Assembly (NCBI RefSeq): GCF_030271255.1
Contig: NZ_JASJOM010000003.1
Span: forward strand, 62,001 to 126,000
DNA length: 64,000 nt
Origin: Peribacillus folii
Lineage (GTDB): Bacteria > Bacillota > Bacilli > Bacillales > DSM-1321
Direction of reading: 5' to 3'
A model generated the notes under the pieces. The model did not search any database. It was given only the letters and a program-made list of their open reading frames with translations, and had not been told where the DNA came from. This document shows positions 53,670 to 62,849 of the stretch, one piece after another. Within the stretch, counting starts at the first letter, position 1. Every line of letters starts with the position of its first letter. The position numbers and the translations under genes are program-made.

Positions 53670-54647
53670 ATGGCTCAATTGACGATGATCCAAGCAATTA
53701 CAGAAGCATTACGTACAGAACTTAAAAATGACGAAAACGTACTCGTTTTTGGAGAAGATGTTGGTCTTAATGGTGGAGTATTCCGTGCAACGGAAAATCT
53801 TCAAAAAGAATTCGGCGAAGATCGTGTATTTGACACTCCTCTTGCTGAATCTGGAATCGGTGGATTAGCGGTCGGTCTTTCTTTACAAGGTTTCCGTCCT
53901 GTTCCTGAAATTCAATTCTTCGGATTTATATATGAAGTAATGGACTCAGTAAGCGGTCAGCTTGCCCGTATGCGCTACCGTTCAGGCGGACGTTACAGTG
54001 CGCCTGTTACGATTCGTTCACCATTCGGAGGCGGAGTGCATACTCCAGAAATGCATGCGGATAGCTTAGAGGGTTTAATGGCTCAGCAACCAGGCTTAAA
54101 AGTTGTCATCCCTTCAACTCCTTATGATGCAAAAGGCTTATTGATTTCAGCTATTCGTGACAACGATCCTGTCATTTTCCTTGAACATATGAAATTGTAC
54201 CGCTCGTTCCGTCAGGAAGTGCCTGAAGAAGAGTACACAATTCCTCTCGGCAAAGCGGATGTGAAAAGAGAAGGTACGGATTTATCCATCATAACTTACG
54301 GTGCGATGGTACAGGAATCCATCAAGGCAGCGGAGGAATTGGCCAAGGATGGTCATTCGGTCGAAGTTGTCGATTTAAGGACTGTATCTCCACTTGATAT
54401 TGATACAATCATTGCTTCAGTAGAAAAAACGGGACGTGCCATCGTGGTCCAAGAAGCACAAAAACAAGCAGGTATAGCAGCGAATGTCGTTGCAGAGATT
54501 AATGAACGTGCCATCTTGAGCCTGGATGCTCCAGTATTGCGAGTGGCGGCTGCAGATACGGTATTCCCGTTCTCTCAAGCTGAAACGGTATGGCTCCCTA
54601 ATTATAAAGACATTATGGAAACGGCGACTAAAGTCTTAAAGTTTTAA
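53670..54647 (+). CDS. pdhB: Pyruvate dehydrogenase E1 beta
   Basis: 325 residues, transketolase-like beta subunit: [35 protein letters not shown] and [17 protein letters not shown], ending with the C-terminal swivel domain (about 200-325). It completes the E1 active site with PdhA. Three bases separate it from pdhA. A 120-base gap before pdhC may contain an internal promoter (TATGATTTAATAT around 54740). Confidence 0.97.
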   Translation: MAQLTMIQAITEALRTELKNDENVLVFGEDVGLNGGVFRATENLQKEFGEDRVFDTPLAESGIGGLAVGLSLQGFRPVPEIQFFGFIYEVMDSVSGQLARMRYRSGGRYSAPVTIRSPFGGGVHTPEMHADSLEGLMAQQPGLKVVIPSTPYDAKGLLISAIRDNDPVIFLEHMKLYRSFRQEVPEEEYTIPLGKADVKREGTDLSIITYGAMVQESIKAAEELAKDGHSVEVVDLRTVSPLDIDTIIASVEKTGRAIVVQEAQKQAGIAANVVAEINERAILSLDAPVLRVAAADTVFPFSQAETVWLPNYKDIMETATKVLKF

Positions 54648-54767
54648 CTTATCTTAAGTAATGCGAATGAAAGTGCTTGCTTGAGAAAGAATTAGCATTA
54701 GTGAAATGCAAGATAAAGGACTTTATTCGAAGCACTAAGTATGATTTAATATAGGAGGTTGAACTCA

Positions 54768-56129
54768 GTGGCATTCCAATTTAGACTCCCAGATATCGGA
54801 GAAGGTATACACGAAGGTGAAATAGTGAAATGGTTTGTAAAACCAGGAGATAAGATTCAAGAAGATGACGTGCTTTGCGAGGTTCAAAACGATAAAGCCG
54901 TTGTAGAAATTCCATCACCTGTTGAAGGTACCGTGGAAGAAATCCTTGTTGAAGAAGGAACGGTAGCCGTTGTCGGTGATGTTCTTGTGAAATTCGATGC
55001 TCCAGGTTATGAAAATCTTCAATTCAAAGGGGATCATGGAGACGAAGAGAAGGCTGAAGGCGATAAGGATACGGAGGCTCAGGTTCAAGCTACTGCTGAA
55101 GCTGGACAAGAAGTCAAGAAAGAGGCTGCTCCGGATCAAGCCAATAGTGCAGAAACGGGCGCGGGAGCACAACCACAGGTTGAAGTGGATCCTTCACGAC
55201 GTATCATTGCCATGCCTTCTGTCAGGAAATATGCACGCGAACAAGGGGTAAATATTCGCGAGATTTCTGGTTCTGGGGATAATGGACGCATCATGAAAGA
55301 TGATATCGATGCTTTCAAAAATGGCAAATCCGCTCCGCAGCAGCCAGCAGCTCAAAGTGAAGCTTCACAACAGCAAACCGATAAGGAAACGACAGAAAAA
55401 CCTAAAGTGTCAATTCCGGAAGGGCAATATCCTGAAACTCGCGAGAAAATGAGCGGCATGAGAAAAGCGATTGCCAAAGCGATGGTTAAATCCAAGCAGA
55501 CAGCTCCACATGTAACTTTGATGGATGAAGTTGATGTAACGCTTCTCGTCGCTCACCGCAAGAAATTCAAAGATGTTGCCGCTGCAAAAGGAATCAAGCT
55601 TACATTCCTTCCTTATGTTGTTAAAGCGTTAACGAGTGCATTGCGTGAATTCCCTATGCTTAACACATCTTTTGATGATGAGGCTAGTGAGATTATCCAT
55701 AAACACTATTACAATATCGGAATTGCGGCAGATACTGACAAAGGCTTGCTCGTTCCTGTTGTTAAAGATGCAGATCGTAAATCACCTTTTGCTATTTCAC
55801 AAGAAATCAATGAATTAGCCACAAAAGCCCGTGATGGAAAATTAGCTCCTAACGAAATGAAAGGTGCTTCATGCTCGATCACGAATATCGGTTCCGCAGG
55901 CGGCCAATGGTTCACACCTGTAATCAATCACCCAGAAGTTGCCATTCTAGGTATAGGACGCATTGCCGAAAAAGCAATTGTACGCGACGGGGAAATTATC
56001 GCCGCTCCAGTTCTGGCATTATCACTGAGCTTTGATCACCGCATGATTGATGGAGCAACTGCTCAAAATGCATTGAATCATATCAAAAAGTTATTGAACG
56101 ACCCAGAATTATTGTTAATGGAGGCGTAA
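54768..56129 (+). CDS. pdhC: Dihydrolipoyl acetyltransferase E2 of pyruvate dehydrogenase
   Basis: 453 residues in three parts: one lipoyl domain with Lys43 in [13 protein letters not shown]; a peripheral-subunit-binding domain (about 145-180: [20 protein letters not shown]); and the catalytic core with the active-site motif [15 protein letters not shown] Glu/Ala/Gln-rich linker lies between. It passes the acetyl group to CoA and forms the complex core. GTG start with AGGAGG 9 bases before it. Confidence 0.96.
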   Translation: MAFQFRLPDIGEGIHEGEIVKWFVKPGDKIQEDDVLCEVQNDKAVVEIPSPVEGTVEEILVEEGTVAVVGDVLVKFDAPGYENLQFKGDHGDEEKAEGDKDTEAQVQATAEAGQEVKKEAAPDQANSAETGAGAQPQVEVDPSRRIIAMPSVRKYAREQGVNIREISGSGDNGRIMKDDIDAFKNGKSAPQQPAAQSEASQQQTDKETTEKPKVSIPEGQYPETREKMSGMRKAIAKAMVKSKQTAPHVTLMDEVDVTLLVAHRKKFKDVAAAKGIKLTFLPYVVKALTSALREFPMLNTSFDDEASEIIHKHYYNIGIAADTDKGLLVPVVKDADRKSPFAISQEINELATKARDGKLAPNEMKGASCSITNIGSAGGQWFTPVINHPEVAILGIGRIAEKAIVRDGEIIAAPVLALSLSFDHRMIDGATAQNALNHIKKLLNDPELLLMEA

Positions 56130-56132
56130 ATA

Positions 56133-57545
56133 ATGGTTGTAGGAGATTTTCCAATCGAAACAGATACTTTAGTGATCGGTTCAGGCCCAGGGGGATATGT
56201 TGCAGCAATTCGTGCAGCACAGCTTGGACAAAAAGTAACGGTCGTAGAAAAAGGAACAATCGGCGGAGTTTGTTTGAATGTAGGCTGTATTCCATCGAAA
56301 GCTTTAATTTCGGCGGGACACCGTTTTCATGAAGCTCAGCATTCAGAAGACATGGGGATCTTTGCAGAAAAAGTTTCTGTTGATTTTTCTAAAGTACAAG
56401 CTTGGAAAGGTTCTGTTGTCAAAAAATTAACGGGCGGTGTCAGCGGCCTGCTAAAAGGAAATAACGTCGAAGTTGTAACAGGCGAAGCGTATTTCGTTGA
56501 TGAAAACAGCATCCGGGTCATGAATGAAGATTCAGCCCAAACATATACATTTAAAAACGCGATCATCGCGACTGGTTCATCGCCAATCGAGATTCCGTCA
56601 TTTAAATATACAAAACGCGTAATTAACTCCACTGGGGCACTTGCTTTGGATGAAGTTCCAAAATCGATGGTAGTAATCGGCGGAGGCTACATTGGCACTG
56701 AGCTTGGCGGAGCATTCGCAAGTTTTGGCACTAAAGTGACCATTCTTGAAGGTACGGAAGAAATCCTTTCAGCTGGTTTTGAAAAACAAATGGCAGCACT
56801 TGTTAAACGTAACCTTAAGAATAAAGGTGCTGAAATTGTTACTAAAGCAAATGCCAAAGGTGTGGAAGAAACCGAAACAGGCGTAACCGTTACGTATGAA
56901 GCAAAAGGCGAAGAGAAAAAAGTAGAAGCTGATTATGTATTGGTTACTGTCGGGCGCCGTCCAAACACTGCCGAAATCGGTCTTGAGCAAGTTGGAATCA
57001 AAATGACGGACCGCGGTTTGATTGAAACGGATAAACAATGCCGTACAAGCGTGAAAAACATCTATGCGATTGGTGATATCGTTTCTGGACCTCAATTGGC
57101 TCATAAAGCTTCTTACGAAGGTAAGATTGCAGCAGAAGCCATTGCGGGACATTCATCAGAAATCGACTACCTTGCCATTCCGGCTGTTGTATTCTCAGAA
57201 CCGGAACTTGCATCTGTCGGTTATAATGAAAAAGAAGCGAAGGAAGCTGGAATTGAGGCTCTTGCTTCCAAGTTCCCATTCGCTGCAAATGGACGTGCTC
57301 TTTCTTTAAACAATACCGACGGATTTGTGAAGCTTATCACTCGCAAAGAAGATGGATTGGTTATTGGGGCACAAATCGCAGGCCCGAACGCTTCTGATAT
57401 GATTGCGGAGCTAGGCTTGGCTATCGAAGCAGGAATGACTGCTGAAGATATCGCGATGACAATCCATGCGCATCCAACTTTAGGGGAAATTACAATGGAA
57501 GCTGCTGAAGTGGCCCTTGGAACTCCTATCCATATCATTAAATAA
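56133..57545 (+). CDS. pdhD: Dihydrolipoyl dehydrogenase E3
   Basis: 470 residues, as in B. subtilis. FAD-binding [17 protein letters not shown], redox disulfide Cys47/Cys52 in [16 protein letters not shown]-binding [11 protein letters not shown], and the C-terminal HAHPTLGE with the His-Glu pair. It re-oxidises the lipoyl arm and reduces NAD+. GGAGG is 8 bases before ATG. Also shared with 2-oxoglutarate dehydrogenase in some bacilli. Confidence 0.97.
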   Translation: MVVGDFPIETDTLVIGSGPGGYVAAIRAAQLGQKVTVVEKGTIGGVCLNVGCIPSKALISAGHRFHEAQHSEDMGIFAEKVSVDFSKVQAWKGSVVKKLTGGVSGLLKGNNVEVVTGEAYFVDENSIRVMNEDSAQTYTFKNAIIATGSSPIEIPSFKYTKRVINSTGALALDEVPKSMVVIGGGYIGTELGGAFASFGTKVTILEGTEEILSAGFEKQMAALVKRNLKNKGAEIVTKANAKGVEETETGVTVTYEAKGEEKKVEADYVLVTVGRRPNTAEIGLEQVGIKMTDRGLIETDKQCRTSVKNIYAIGDIVSGPQLAHKASYEGKIAAEAIAGHSSEIDYLAIPAVVFSEPELASVGYNEKEAKEAGIEALASKFPFAANGRALSLNNTDGFVKLITRKEDGLVIGAQIAGPNASDMIAELGLAIEAGMTAEDIAMTIHAHPTLGEITMEAAEVALGTPIHIIK

Positions 57546-57559
57546 TTTTTCACCCACAG

Positions 57560-57589
57560 AAGCGTGCTGCCCTTGCAGCACGCTTTTTT
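57560..57589 (+). terminator. Terminator of pdhABCD
   Basis: AAGCGTGCTGC / GCAGCACGCTT plus T-run. Confidence 0.94.
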
Positions 57590-57826
57590 CATTGGAAAGG
57601 TCAACAAACAGAATGTTCACACGGTTCAAGATATTTCTGCACACTATTTAAATGAAAAGGACAAAATGAGCATAAGCTATACAAAGGGCTTTATAATTTT
57701 TTCTCCATAAGGTTTGAAGTTGGAAAAAGAGGATAAAAAATAAGATGGGCAACGTACTGACCTACAGGGTTATTGCTTATAACACCATCAGGCCTGATTT
57801 ATTCATTTACAAATGGGGTGGATCAC

Positions 57827-58075
57827 TTGAAAAATTATCTGGTAATCCTCTTTCAACTAATTGTATGGAGCGGCTATACACTGGTTGAATGGCTTTCCGT
57901 TAATGATCGATTTGTCTTCAAGGTTGTCATGTTCTTGGTTTTTTCATATTTGGCCATTTACATAGGTAAAATGATTTTGAAATCGAATAAGCGAACCATG
58001 CTTATAACTGTGATCAGCCTATTATGCTACGGGCTGCTGCAAATCCTCTTGGAGACGTTAGTACCCGTTTATTGA
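57827..58075 (+). CDS. 82-residue membrane protein
   Basis: Two or three helices: YLVILFQLIVWSGYTLVEWL, VVMFLVFSYLAIYIGKMIL, and TMLITVISLLCYGLLQILLE. TTG 57827 with GGGGTGG just upstream is the likely start. A conserved-looking K-S-N-K-R cytoplasmic loop separates helices 2 and 3. I do not recognise the family; it lies 45 bases before the deacetylase gene and may be co-transcribed with it. Confidence 0.68.
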   Translation: MKNYLVILFQLIVWSGYTLVEWLSVNDRFVFKVVMFLVFSYLAIYIGKMILKSNKRTMLITVISLLCYGLLQILLETLVPVY

Positions 58076-58120
58076 ATTTTTCGCAAGGCCTGTAAAGACA
58101 CAAAAAACCACGGAGGTATC

Positions 58121-58945
58121 ATGTTCAACAAAGTATTAGTATTATTAGCAAGTGTAGCCATTTTATTGATTGCTTGTAATTCCCAAGAGTCCGAACATGT
58201 GGAAAAAGAAAAACATAAAAGCGTGGAAACGGCAGCATCCATTCCAGATGAAAGCCAGCAAGAGAAAGAACAAGATGAAGGAACACAGATGAATGTGCAA
58301 GAGAAAGTTAAGCCGGAATACCGGATCAATCAAGAAACTTGGTCATTTGACCCGATTGCGGATGCAGATCCGAAGGTTGTCTTGCTGACATTCGATGATG
58401 CTCCTGATAAATATTCGCTTGAAATTGCCAAAACCCTTCACCGACTTAAGGTTCCGGCGATATTTTTCGTCAATGGCCATTTTCTTGAAAATGATGAAAA
58501 TAAAGCGATGCTGAAAGAAATTCATGAACTGGGTTTTCCAATCGGAAACCATACATATTCTCATGTTAATTTAAAAGAATTGCCTGAACAGGAACAAGAT
58601 AGGGAAATCGTTAAACTGAATAATTTGGTTGAAGGCATTATCGGGGAACGCCCTAAGTTTTTCAGGGCGCCGTTTGGATCGAATACCGATCATTCGAAAA
58701 AAGTTGCGAAGGAAGAAAAAATGCTGGTGATGAATTGGACATATGGATATGATTGGGAAAAGGAATATCAGAACAAAAATGCCTTAACTGAAATCATGTT
58801 AAACAGTCCTTATTTGGGTAACGGTGCGAATCTTTTGATGCACGACAGAAAATGGACAAATGAAGCGATCGAGGATATCGTGAAAGGTTTTCAAAAGAAG
58901 GGCTATAAAATGCTTGATCCGCAATTGATTGAAACGCCTGCATGA
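58121..58945 (+). CDS. Lipoprotein polysaccharide deacetylase
   Basis: 274 residues. Signal peptide with lipobox LLIAC (Cys20), then an acidic Gln/Glu/Lys linker and a NodB domain (about 85-270). Motif 1 is LTFDDAPD (usually FDDGP), motif 2 GNHTYSHVNL with the HxxxH metal pair, motif 3 FRAPFGSN and the final MHD in LLMHDRKWT. It probably removes N-acetyl groups from peptidoglycan or another wall glycan outside the membrane. Alanine in place of Gly in motif 1 is a mild deviation. Confidence 0.9.
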   Translation: MFNKVLVLLASVAILLIACNSQESEHVEKEKHKSVETAASIPDESQQEKEQDEGTQMNVQEKVKPEYRINQETWSFDPIADADPKVVLLTFDDAPDKYSLEIAKTLHRLKVPAIFFVNGHFLENDENKAMLKEIHELGFPIGNHTYSHVNLKELPEQEQDREIVKLNNLVEGIIGERPKFFRAPFGSNTDHSKKVAKEEKMLVMNWTYGYDWEKEYQNKNALTEIMLNSPYLGNGANLLMHDRKWTNEAIEDIVKGFQKKGYKMLDPQLIETPA

Positions 58946-58970
58946 GCTGACTCAGCTTTTGCGGTTTTTT

Positions 58971-59405
58971 TCATTTCCTTGGATAGAAGTACATCACTCG
59001 TTCATTAAAGAGATGGAGCTGCGCCTTTAATTTTTTTGCGAGGAACTTGCATAGTTCATTAGCTTTTCCTTTATCTCCGAAGGTTGCCGTTTCCGGAAGG
59101 GTGAATTGGATATATGATTGAATGCGCTCCAGACCATCTTCATCCTGGATGACTTCCTGGTCTACGCCAATCAAGATCATATGGTAACGATCATCTTTAG
59201 CCTGAAGATATATGGCCTTATCTTTCATTCTTTCGGGTTCCCTCATTTCATAAGGGAATGCTTTCTTATCGTAGTCCCAATCCAGCTGCTTTCCGGTTTT
59301 AGAGGTGATCATTTGATAGTAAGTCAGTAATTCCTTTACATCTTCGATGGTTACGGTAGCTTTAACTGATTCGGGTACGAGCTTGATATACGCATTTTCT
59401 GCCAT
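58971..59405 (-). CDS. DUF1885 family protein
   Basis: 144 residues, a conserved Bacillus family known to me as DUF1885: start ENAYIKLVPESVKATVTIED, SKTGKQLDWDYDKKAFPY in the middle, and the end KGKANELCKFLAKKLKAQLH followed by LFNERVMYFYPRK. No signal. Structure of a relative resembles a peptidyl-prolyl isomerase-like fold, a point I recall and cannot verify. Monocistronic, convergent with the deacetylase gene. GGGGGATCC gives a ribosome site. Confidence 0.85.
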   Translation of the reverse strand: MAENAYIKLVPESVKATVTIEDVKELLTYYQMITSKTGKQLDWDYDKKAFPYEMREPERMKDKAIYLQAKDDRYHMILIGVDQEVIQDEDGLERIQSYIQFTLPETATFGDKGKANELCKFLAKKLKAQLHLFNERVMYFYPRK

Positions 59406-59592
59406 TAGGATCCCCCTTATTTCATAGGTTTACCAATATATTAACATCTCATGGTTGATTTATACAGTTATCTATATGTATATTTATGGGTAAAATTACT
59501 TTTTTCCCGTTTCTAAGTTATGTGTGTAATTGCGCAATTGTCTTTGATTTTTATCTGCTCTTCAACCGCCGTCTTCTAATCGGAAAATTAAT

Positions 59593-59603
59593 TATGACAT
59601 ACT
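59593..59603 (+). promoter_or_regulatory. CcpN operator, upstream site
   Basis: TATGACATACT fits the published CcpN consensus TRTGHYATAYW at all eleven positions. It lies 8 bases upstream of the SR1 -35 box. Confidence 0.75.
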
Positions 59604-59610
59604 TTTTAAC

Positions 59611-59639
59611 TTGAAATTATAAATGTGTTATATTATAAT
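59611..59639 (+). promoter_or_regulatory. Sigma-A promoter of SR1
   Basis: TTGAAA, exactly 17 bases, TATAAT: a strong promoter, predicting a start near 59646. Confidence 0.88.
59624..59634 (+). promoter_or_regulatory. CcpN operator inside the promoter spacer
   Basis: TGTGTTATATT also fits TRTGHYATAYW exactly. It lies between -35 and -10, 31 bases (about three helical turns) from the first site and in the same direction, so a bound repressor would block polymerase. Confidence 0.75.
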
Positions 59640-59643
59640 TCAT

Positions 59644-59657
59644 TTAAAGCGGTTACA
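59644..59657 (+). promoter_or_regulatory. Near-perfect cre at the SR1 start
   Basis: TTAAAGCGGTTACA matches TGWAANCGNTNWCA at 13 of 14 positions and overlaps the predicted transcription start, suggesting CcpA repression. Confidence 0.6.
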
Positions 59658-59700
59658 TTAATTGATTATTGCATACAATATAGAGGAAGGGGTTGTAAAA

Positions 59701-59826
59701 ATGGGAACTATCGTATGTCAGACTTGCAATAGCACGATCGAACATTTTGAAGATGAAAAGGTAAGTGTACTATATACACACAATCACAACTGCCACAGCT
59801 GTGATACAGCTGCCTCTGAGAAATAA
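59701..59826 (+). CDS. sr1P: GapA-binding peptide SR1P
   Basis: 41 residues beginning MGTIVCQTCNSTIEHFEDEK, clearly homologous to SR1P (39 residues, MGTIVCQDC...IAHFEDEKVTVLY in B. subtilis). Two cysteine pairs (CQTC and CHSC) form a zinc ribbon. In B. subtilis SR1P binds the glycolytic enzyme GapA, stabilises gapA mRNA and promotes GapA-RNase J1 interaction. GGAAGGGG lies 8 bases before ATG. Placed between pdhD and speA as in B. subtilis. RNase J1 is encoded in this window. Confidence 0.92.
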   Translation: MGTIVCQTCNSTIEHFEDEKVSVLYTHNHNCHSCDTAASEK

Positions 59827-59862
59827 TACCGAAAACTTTCAAAGAGATTAATAGAATTCAAG

Positions 59863-59899
59863 AGTGCTCCTCGACTTATTGGTCTGGAGCGCTTTTTTT
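59863..59899 (+). terminator. SR1 terminator
   Basis: AGTGCTCC / GGAGCGCT (one G-U) with a 15-base loop and seven T. Confidence 0.85.
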
Positions 59900-59932
59900 A
59901 CCCACAAACATTGGCTGCTGCTTCAGAATTCC

Positions 59933-59988
59933 CTGAATGCATATAAAAACCAGGGCGGTTGACCACCCTGGTTTTTATATGCATTCAG
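59933..59988. terminator. Long palindromic terminator over the speA stop codon
   Basis: CTGAATGCATATAAAAACCA + GGG and its exact complement form 23-base arms around a 10-base centre that can extend by GG/CC. The minus-strand TGA of speA lies in the right arm. On both strands TTTTTATAT follows the inner stem. Confidence 0.85.
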
Positions 59989-61442
59989 TTTTTAATGATG
60001 CGTAAATATTTAATCTCTGGATCCTCTGGACCTTGAACTGGCAGGCCAGCCTCGATGTTTTTTTGAATATAACTGATATTATCTTCCGTAATTAGTTCAC
60101 CAGGAATGAAGATCGGGATCCCTGGCGGATATACCATGATGAATTCTGCACTGATTTTCCCAACGGATTTCTCGATTGGCACCACTTCGGTTTCCGCATA
60201 AAAAGCCTCCCTTGGCGAGAGGGCAAGGGGTGGAGTATCAGGGAGAAGAACTTCGATTTTTCCATGTTCGGCCGCCATTTCCTTAAACTCATCGGAAAGG
60301 TCCTTGAGCGCCGCGATAAGCAGGTCAGCTTCCGTTTTGGAGTCTCCGGGTGTAATCAGACAAAGAATATTATACAAATCTGATAGTTCCACTTCGATAT
60401 TGTGCTTCTCACGGAGCCATTTCTCGACGTCGTATCCGGTAATATTCAATTCCTTGATGGATATGATCAGCTTTGTAGGATCATAGCTAAAGGCCGCCTT
60501 GCTTCCAAGGATTTCACTGCCGACACAGTATAGATAAGGGATCTCATTTACGGCCTCCCTGATGTATCCTGCAAGATTGATGGCGTCATCGATCATTTGC
60601 CTGCCCACTGTCGCCAGCTGCCTTCTAGCCGTATCCAGTGAGGCCAGAAGGATGTAGGAGGTTGACGTGGTTGTGAGCATGCTTAAAATCGCTTGAACGC
60701 GATTGGCCGAAACCAATCCATCTCTCACATTTAAAATTGAACTTCCTGTGAGCGAACCTCCAAGTTTATGAACACTCGTTGCCGCCATGTCGGCTCCAGC
60801 CTGCATGGCTGACATTGGCAAGTCTTCATGGAAGTGGATATGGACTCCATGAGCTTCATCAACAAGTACAGGGATTTCATAGGAATGGGCAATTTCGACG
60901 ATTTTTTGCAAATCAGCTGATATGCCGAAATAGGTAGGATTGATTACAAGCAATCCTTTCGCATCACTATGCTCCTTTAATGTTTTTTCAACGGCATCAA
61001 TGCTGATTCCATGTGATATGCCCAGATCTTTATCTATTTCAGGATTGATGAAAACGGGAACCGCCCCGGAAAAGACAATCGCAGACATGACGGATTTATG
61101 TACGTTCCTTGGTACGATGATTTTATCTCCAGGACCGCAGACCGTCATGACCATTGTCATGATCGCCCCGCTTGTTCCTTGCACGGAAAAGAACGTGTGA
61201 TCGGCGCCGAAAGCTTGGGCAGCCAGTTCTTGTGCTTGTTTAATGATTCCTTTTGGCTGATGGAGATCATCAAGCGGGGCAATATTGATTAAATCTATAG
61301 ATAATGCATTTTCTCCAATGAATTCACGGAAATCGGCGTCCATTCCTTTTCCTTTTTTATGACCAGGAATATGGAATTGAACGGGATTTTTTTTGGCATG
61401 CTGCAACAAGGCAGTGTATAAGGGTGTTTCATTCTGTGACAA
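59985..61442 (-). CDS. speA: Arginine decarboxylase SpeA
   Basis: 485 residues, fold-type I Orn/Lys/Arg decarboxylase. Opening HAKKNPVQFHIPGHKKGKGM, the PLP lysine Lys226 in SVHKLGGSL, and AGLPVQGPED near the end follow B. subtilis SpeA almost residue by residue. It makes agmatine, the first step to putrescine and spermidine. TTG 61442 is chosen because AAAGGGG lies 10 bases upstream and because the B. subtilis protein starts at this SQ-ETPLYT. Its stop is embedded in a long hairpin. Confidence 0.94.
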   Translation of the reverse strand: MSQNETPLYTALLQHAKKNPVQFHIPGHKKGKGMDADFREFIGENALSIDLINIAPLDDLHQPKGIIKQAQELAAQAFGADHTFFSVQGTSGAIMTMVMTVCGPGDKIIVPRNVHKSVMSAIVFSGAVPVFINPEIDKDLGISHGISIDAVEKTLKEHSDAKGLLVINPTYFGISADLQKIVEIAHSYEIPVLVDEAHGVHIHFHEDLPMSAMQAGADMAATSVHKLGGSLTGSSILNVRDGLVSANRVQAILSMLTTTSTSYILLASLDTARRQLATVGRQMIDDAINLAGYIREAVNEIPYLYCVGSEILGSKAAFSYDPTKLIISIKELNITGYDVEKWLREKHNIEVELSDLYNILCLITPGDSKTEADLLIAALKDLSDEFKEMAAEHGKIEVLLPDTPPLALSPREAFYAETEVVPIEKSVGKISAEFIMVYPPGIPIFIPGELITEDNISYIQKNIEAGLPVQGPEDPEIKYLRIIKN

Positions 61443-61581
61443 TTCTTTGTGGCCCCTTTTCAATATAGTAGGTTCGAAATGCGGGAGAAAATGACTCCCT
61501 TTCTATAATAAGCGGATGTTTATCCGATTTTGCAACCATATCAATGGTTAGTTAGCCTATCGAAAGACATAAAACAAATGA

Positions 61582-61590
61582 ATTATAGCA
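61582..61590 (-). promoter_or_regulatory. Extended -10 promoter of speA
   Basis: TGCTATAAT on the minus strand, perfect extended -10. Confidence 0.55.
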
Positions 61591-61760
61591 CGTCTTATCA
61601 TAAATGCCTAGCATGATTTTTCTTTTCCATCCAGAAAAATCGCCTTATTCCAGGAATGAAGATGAAAGAAAGGGCCGCCAATATCGTTGATGAATTCAGT
61701 GTGAAGCGTTGTGACTGAAGATACTCTCCTTGTGAAGCCTGGTTTCGAGGAGTGTAAAAA

Positions 61761-61789
61761 TTGAATGGGCAAACAATATTTGCCATAAT
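61761..61789 (+). promoter_or_regulatory. Promoter of the nitronate monooxygenase gene
   Basis: TTGAAT (61761-61766), 17-base spacer, CATAAT (61784-61789), 43 bases before the start. Confidence 0.6.
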
Positions 61790-61831
61790 GTAAAGTGTCC
61801 ATATATCATACATAAAAAGGGAGTGGGGAGT

Positions 61832-62791
61832 TTGAAATGGAATACGCGCGTGACCGATTTACTAGGAATACAATACCCGGTCGTACAAGGGGGGCTGGCT
61901 CATTTAGCTTATGCGGAACTGGCAGCCGCCGTTTCGAATGCAGGGGGATTAGGGCAGGTAACGGCGATGTCCTTGGACGGTCCGGAGCAATTGGTCGATG
62001 AAATTAGGAAAACGAAGGCATTGACGGATAAACCATTTGGTGTGAACTTTGCAATTGGCCAGCACGGAAGACCTTATGAACATATGCTTGAAGCTGCCAT
62101 GGAGGAGGGGATTGCTGCCGTTTCCGTGACGGGAGGAAACCCTGCACCGTTTCTAGATTACGTCAAGGACATGCAGGTGGCAAAACTTGTTCTTGTTGCT
62201 GCAACCAGACAGGCAGTGAAGGCTGAACAGCTTGGTGCGGATGCCGTTATGGTCGTTGGCCAGGAGGGAGGGGGACATTTAGGACGGGAAGATATCGGAA
62301 CCTCCGTTTTGATTCCTCAAGTTGTGGATTCCGTTAAGATTCCGGTCATAGCCTCTGGTGGCTTTGGTGACGGACGCGGTTTAATGGCAGCGCTGGCACT
62401 TGGGGCGGAAGGTATCGAAATGGGAACCAGGTTCATTGCAGTCAAGGAGTGTGTACATGCTCATGAATTATATAAAAAAGCCTTGGTTTCCGGCACGGAA
62501 AATGATACCGTTGTCATTAAACGGTCCATCGGTTCGCCGGCCCGGGTTATTACAAATGGCTGGACGGATAAAATCCTTGAAATCGAAAAAGGGAACGGCG
62601 GATATGAGCAATTGAAGGATTACATAAGTGGAAAAGCGAATCAGCGGTATATCCATGATGGTGTTGAAGAAGAAGGATATGCCTGGGCTGGACAAGTGAT
62701 GGGTCTGATCCATGATGTTCCGACGACAGCCGAGCTGTTCACCCGAATCATTGGCCAGGCTGAGAAGATTCGCTCGAAATGGGCAGACTGA
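61832..62791 (+). CDS. Nitronate monooxygenase (2-nitropropane dioxygenase family)
   Basis: 319 residues, FMN-binding TIM barrel. Typical segments: IQYPVVQGGLAHLAYAELAA, GVNFAIG, the QEGGGHLGR phosphate/active-site loop with the likely catalytic His, IASGGFGDGRGLMAALALGA and EMGTRFIA. Family members oxidise nitronates with O2; others are enoyl-ACP reductases (FabK), but the QEGGGH loop fits NMO better. TTG 61832 with AAGGGAG 8 bases before it, or GTG three codons earlier. Followed by yktA. Confidence 0.85.
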   Translation: MKWNTRVTDLLGIQYPVVQGGLAHLAYAELAAAVSNAGGLGQVTAMSLDGPEQLVDEIRKTKALTDKPFGVNFAIGQHGRPYEHMLEAAMEEGIAAVSVTGGNPAPFLDYVKDMQVAKLVLVAATRQAVKAEQLGADAVMVVGQEGGGHLGREDIGTSVLIPQVVDSVKIPVIASGGFGDGRGLMAALALGAEGIEMGTRFIAVKECVHAHELYKKALVSGTENDTVVIKRSIGSPARVITNGWTDKILEIEKGNGGYEQLKDYISGKANQRYIHDGVEEEGYAWAGQVMGLIHDVPTTAELFTRIIGQAEKIRSKWAD

Positions 62792-62849
62792 AGGCGGAGG
62801 GTCTCCTGCACAACTTGAAAAAACAATCTAGAAGGAGCGTGTTTTAGTT

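Larger units (their letters stand above)
59646..59899 (+). ncRNA. sr1: SR1 dual-function RNA
   Basis: A transcript of about 254 bases is predicted from the promoter to the terminator at 59863-59899, carrying the SR1P frame. In B. subtilis SR1 (205 bases, in the same pdhD-speA interval) base-pairs with ahrC mRNA, inhibiting its translation, and also encodes SR1P. The identification rests on the peptide sequence, position and promoter; pairing with ahrC could not be tested because ahrC is not in the window. Confidence 0.8.
61443..61831. other. 389-base region between speA and the nitronate monooxygenase gene
   Basis: Contains divergent promoters: on the minus strand TGCTATAAT (extended -10 at 61582-61590) for speA, leaving a leader of about 130 bases, and on the plus strand TTGAAT-17-CATAAT (61761-61789). 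A 71-codon minus frame (61598-61813) is not convincing. Confidence 0.6.

Noticed and set aside
54915-57607. Several 60-130 codon minus frames opposite the pdh genes
   Set aside because: Shadows of conserved coding sequence on the other strand.
61598-61813. 71-codon minus frame upstream of the NMO gene
   Set aside because: Overlaps the NMO promoter, lacks a ribosome site, no homology pattern.
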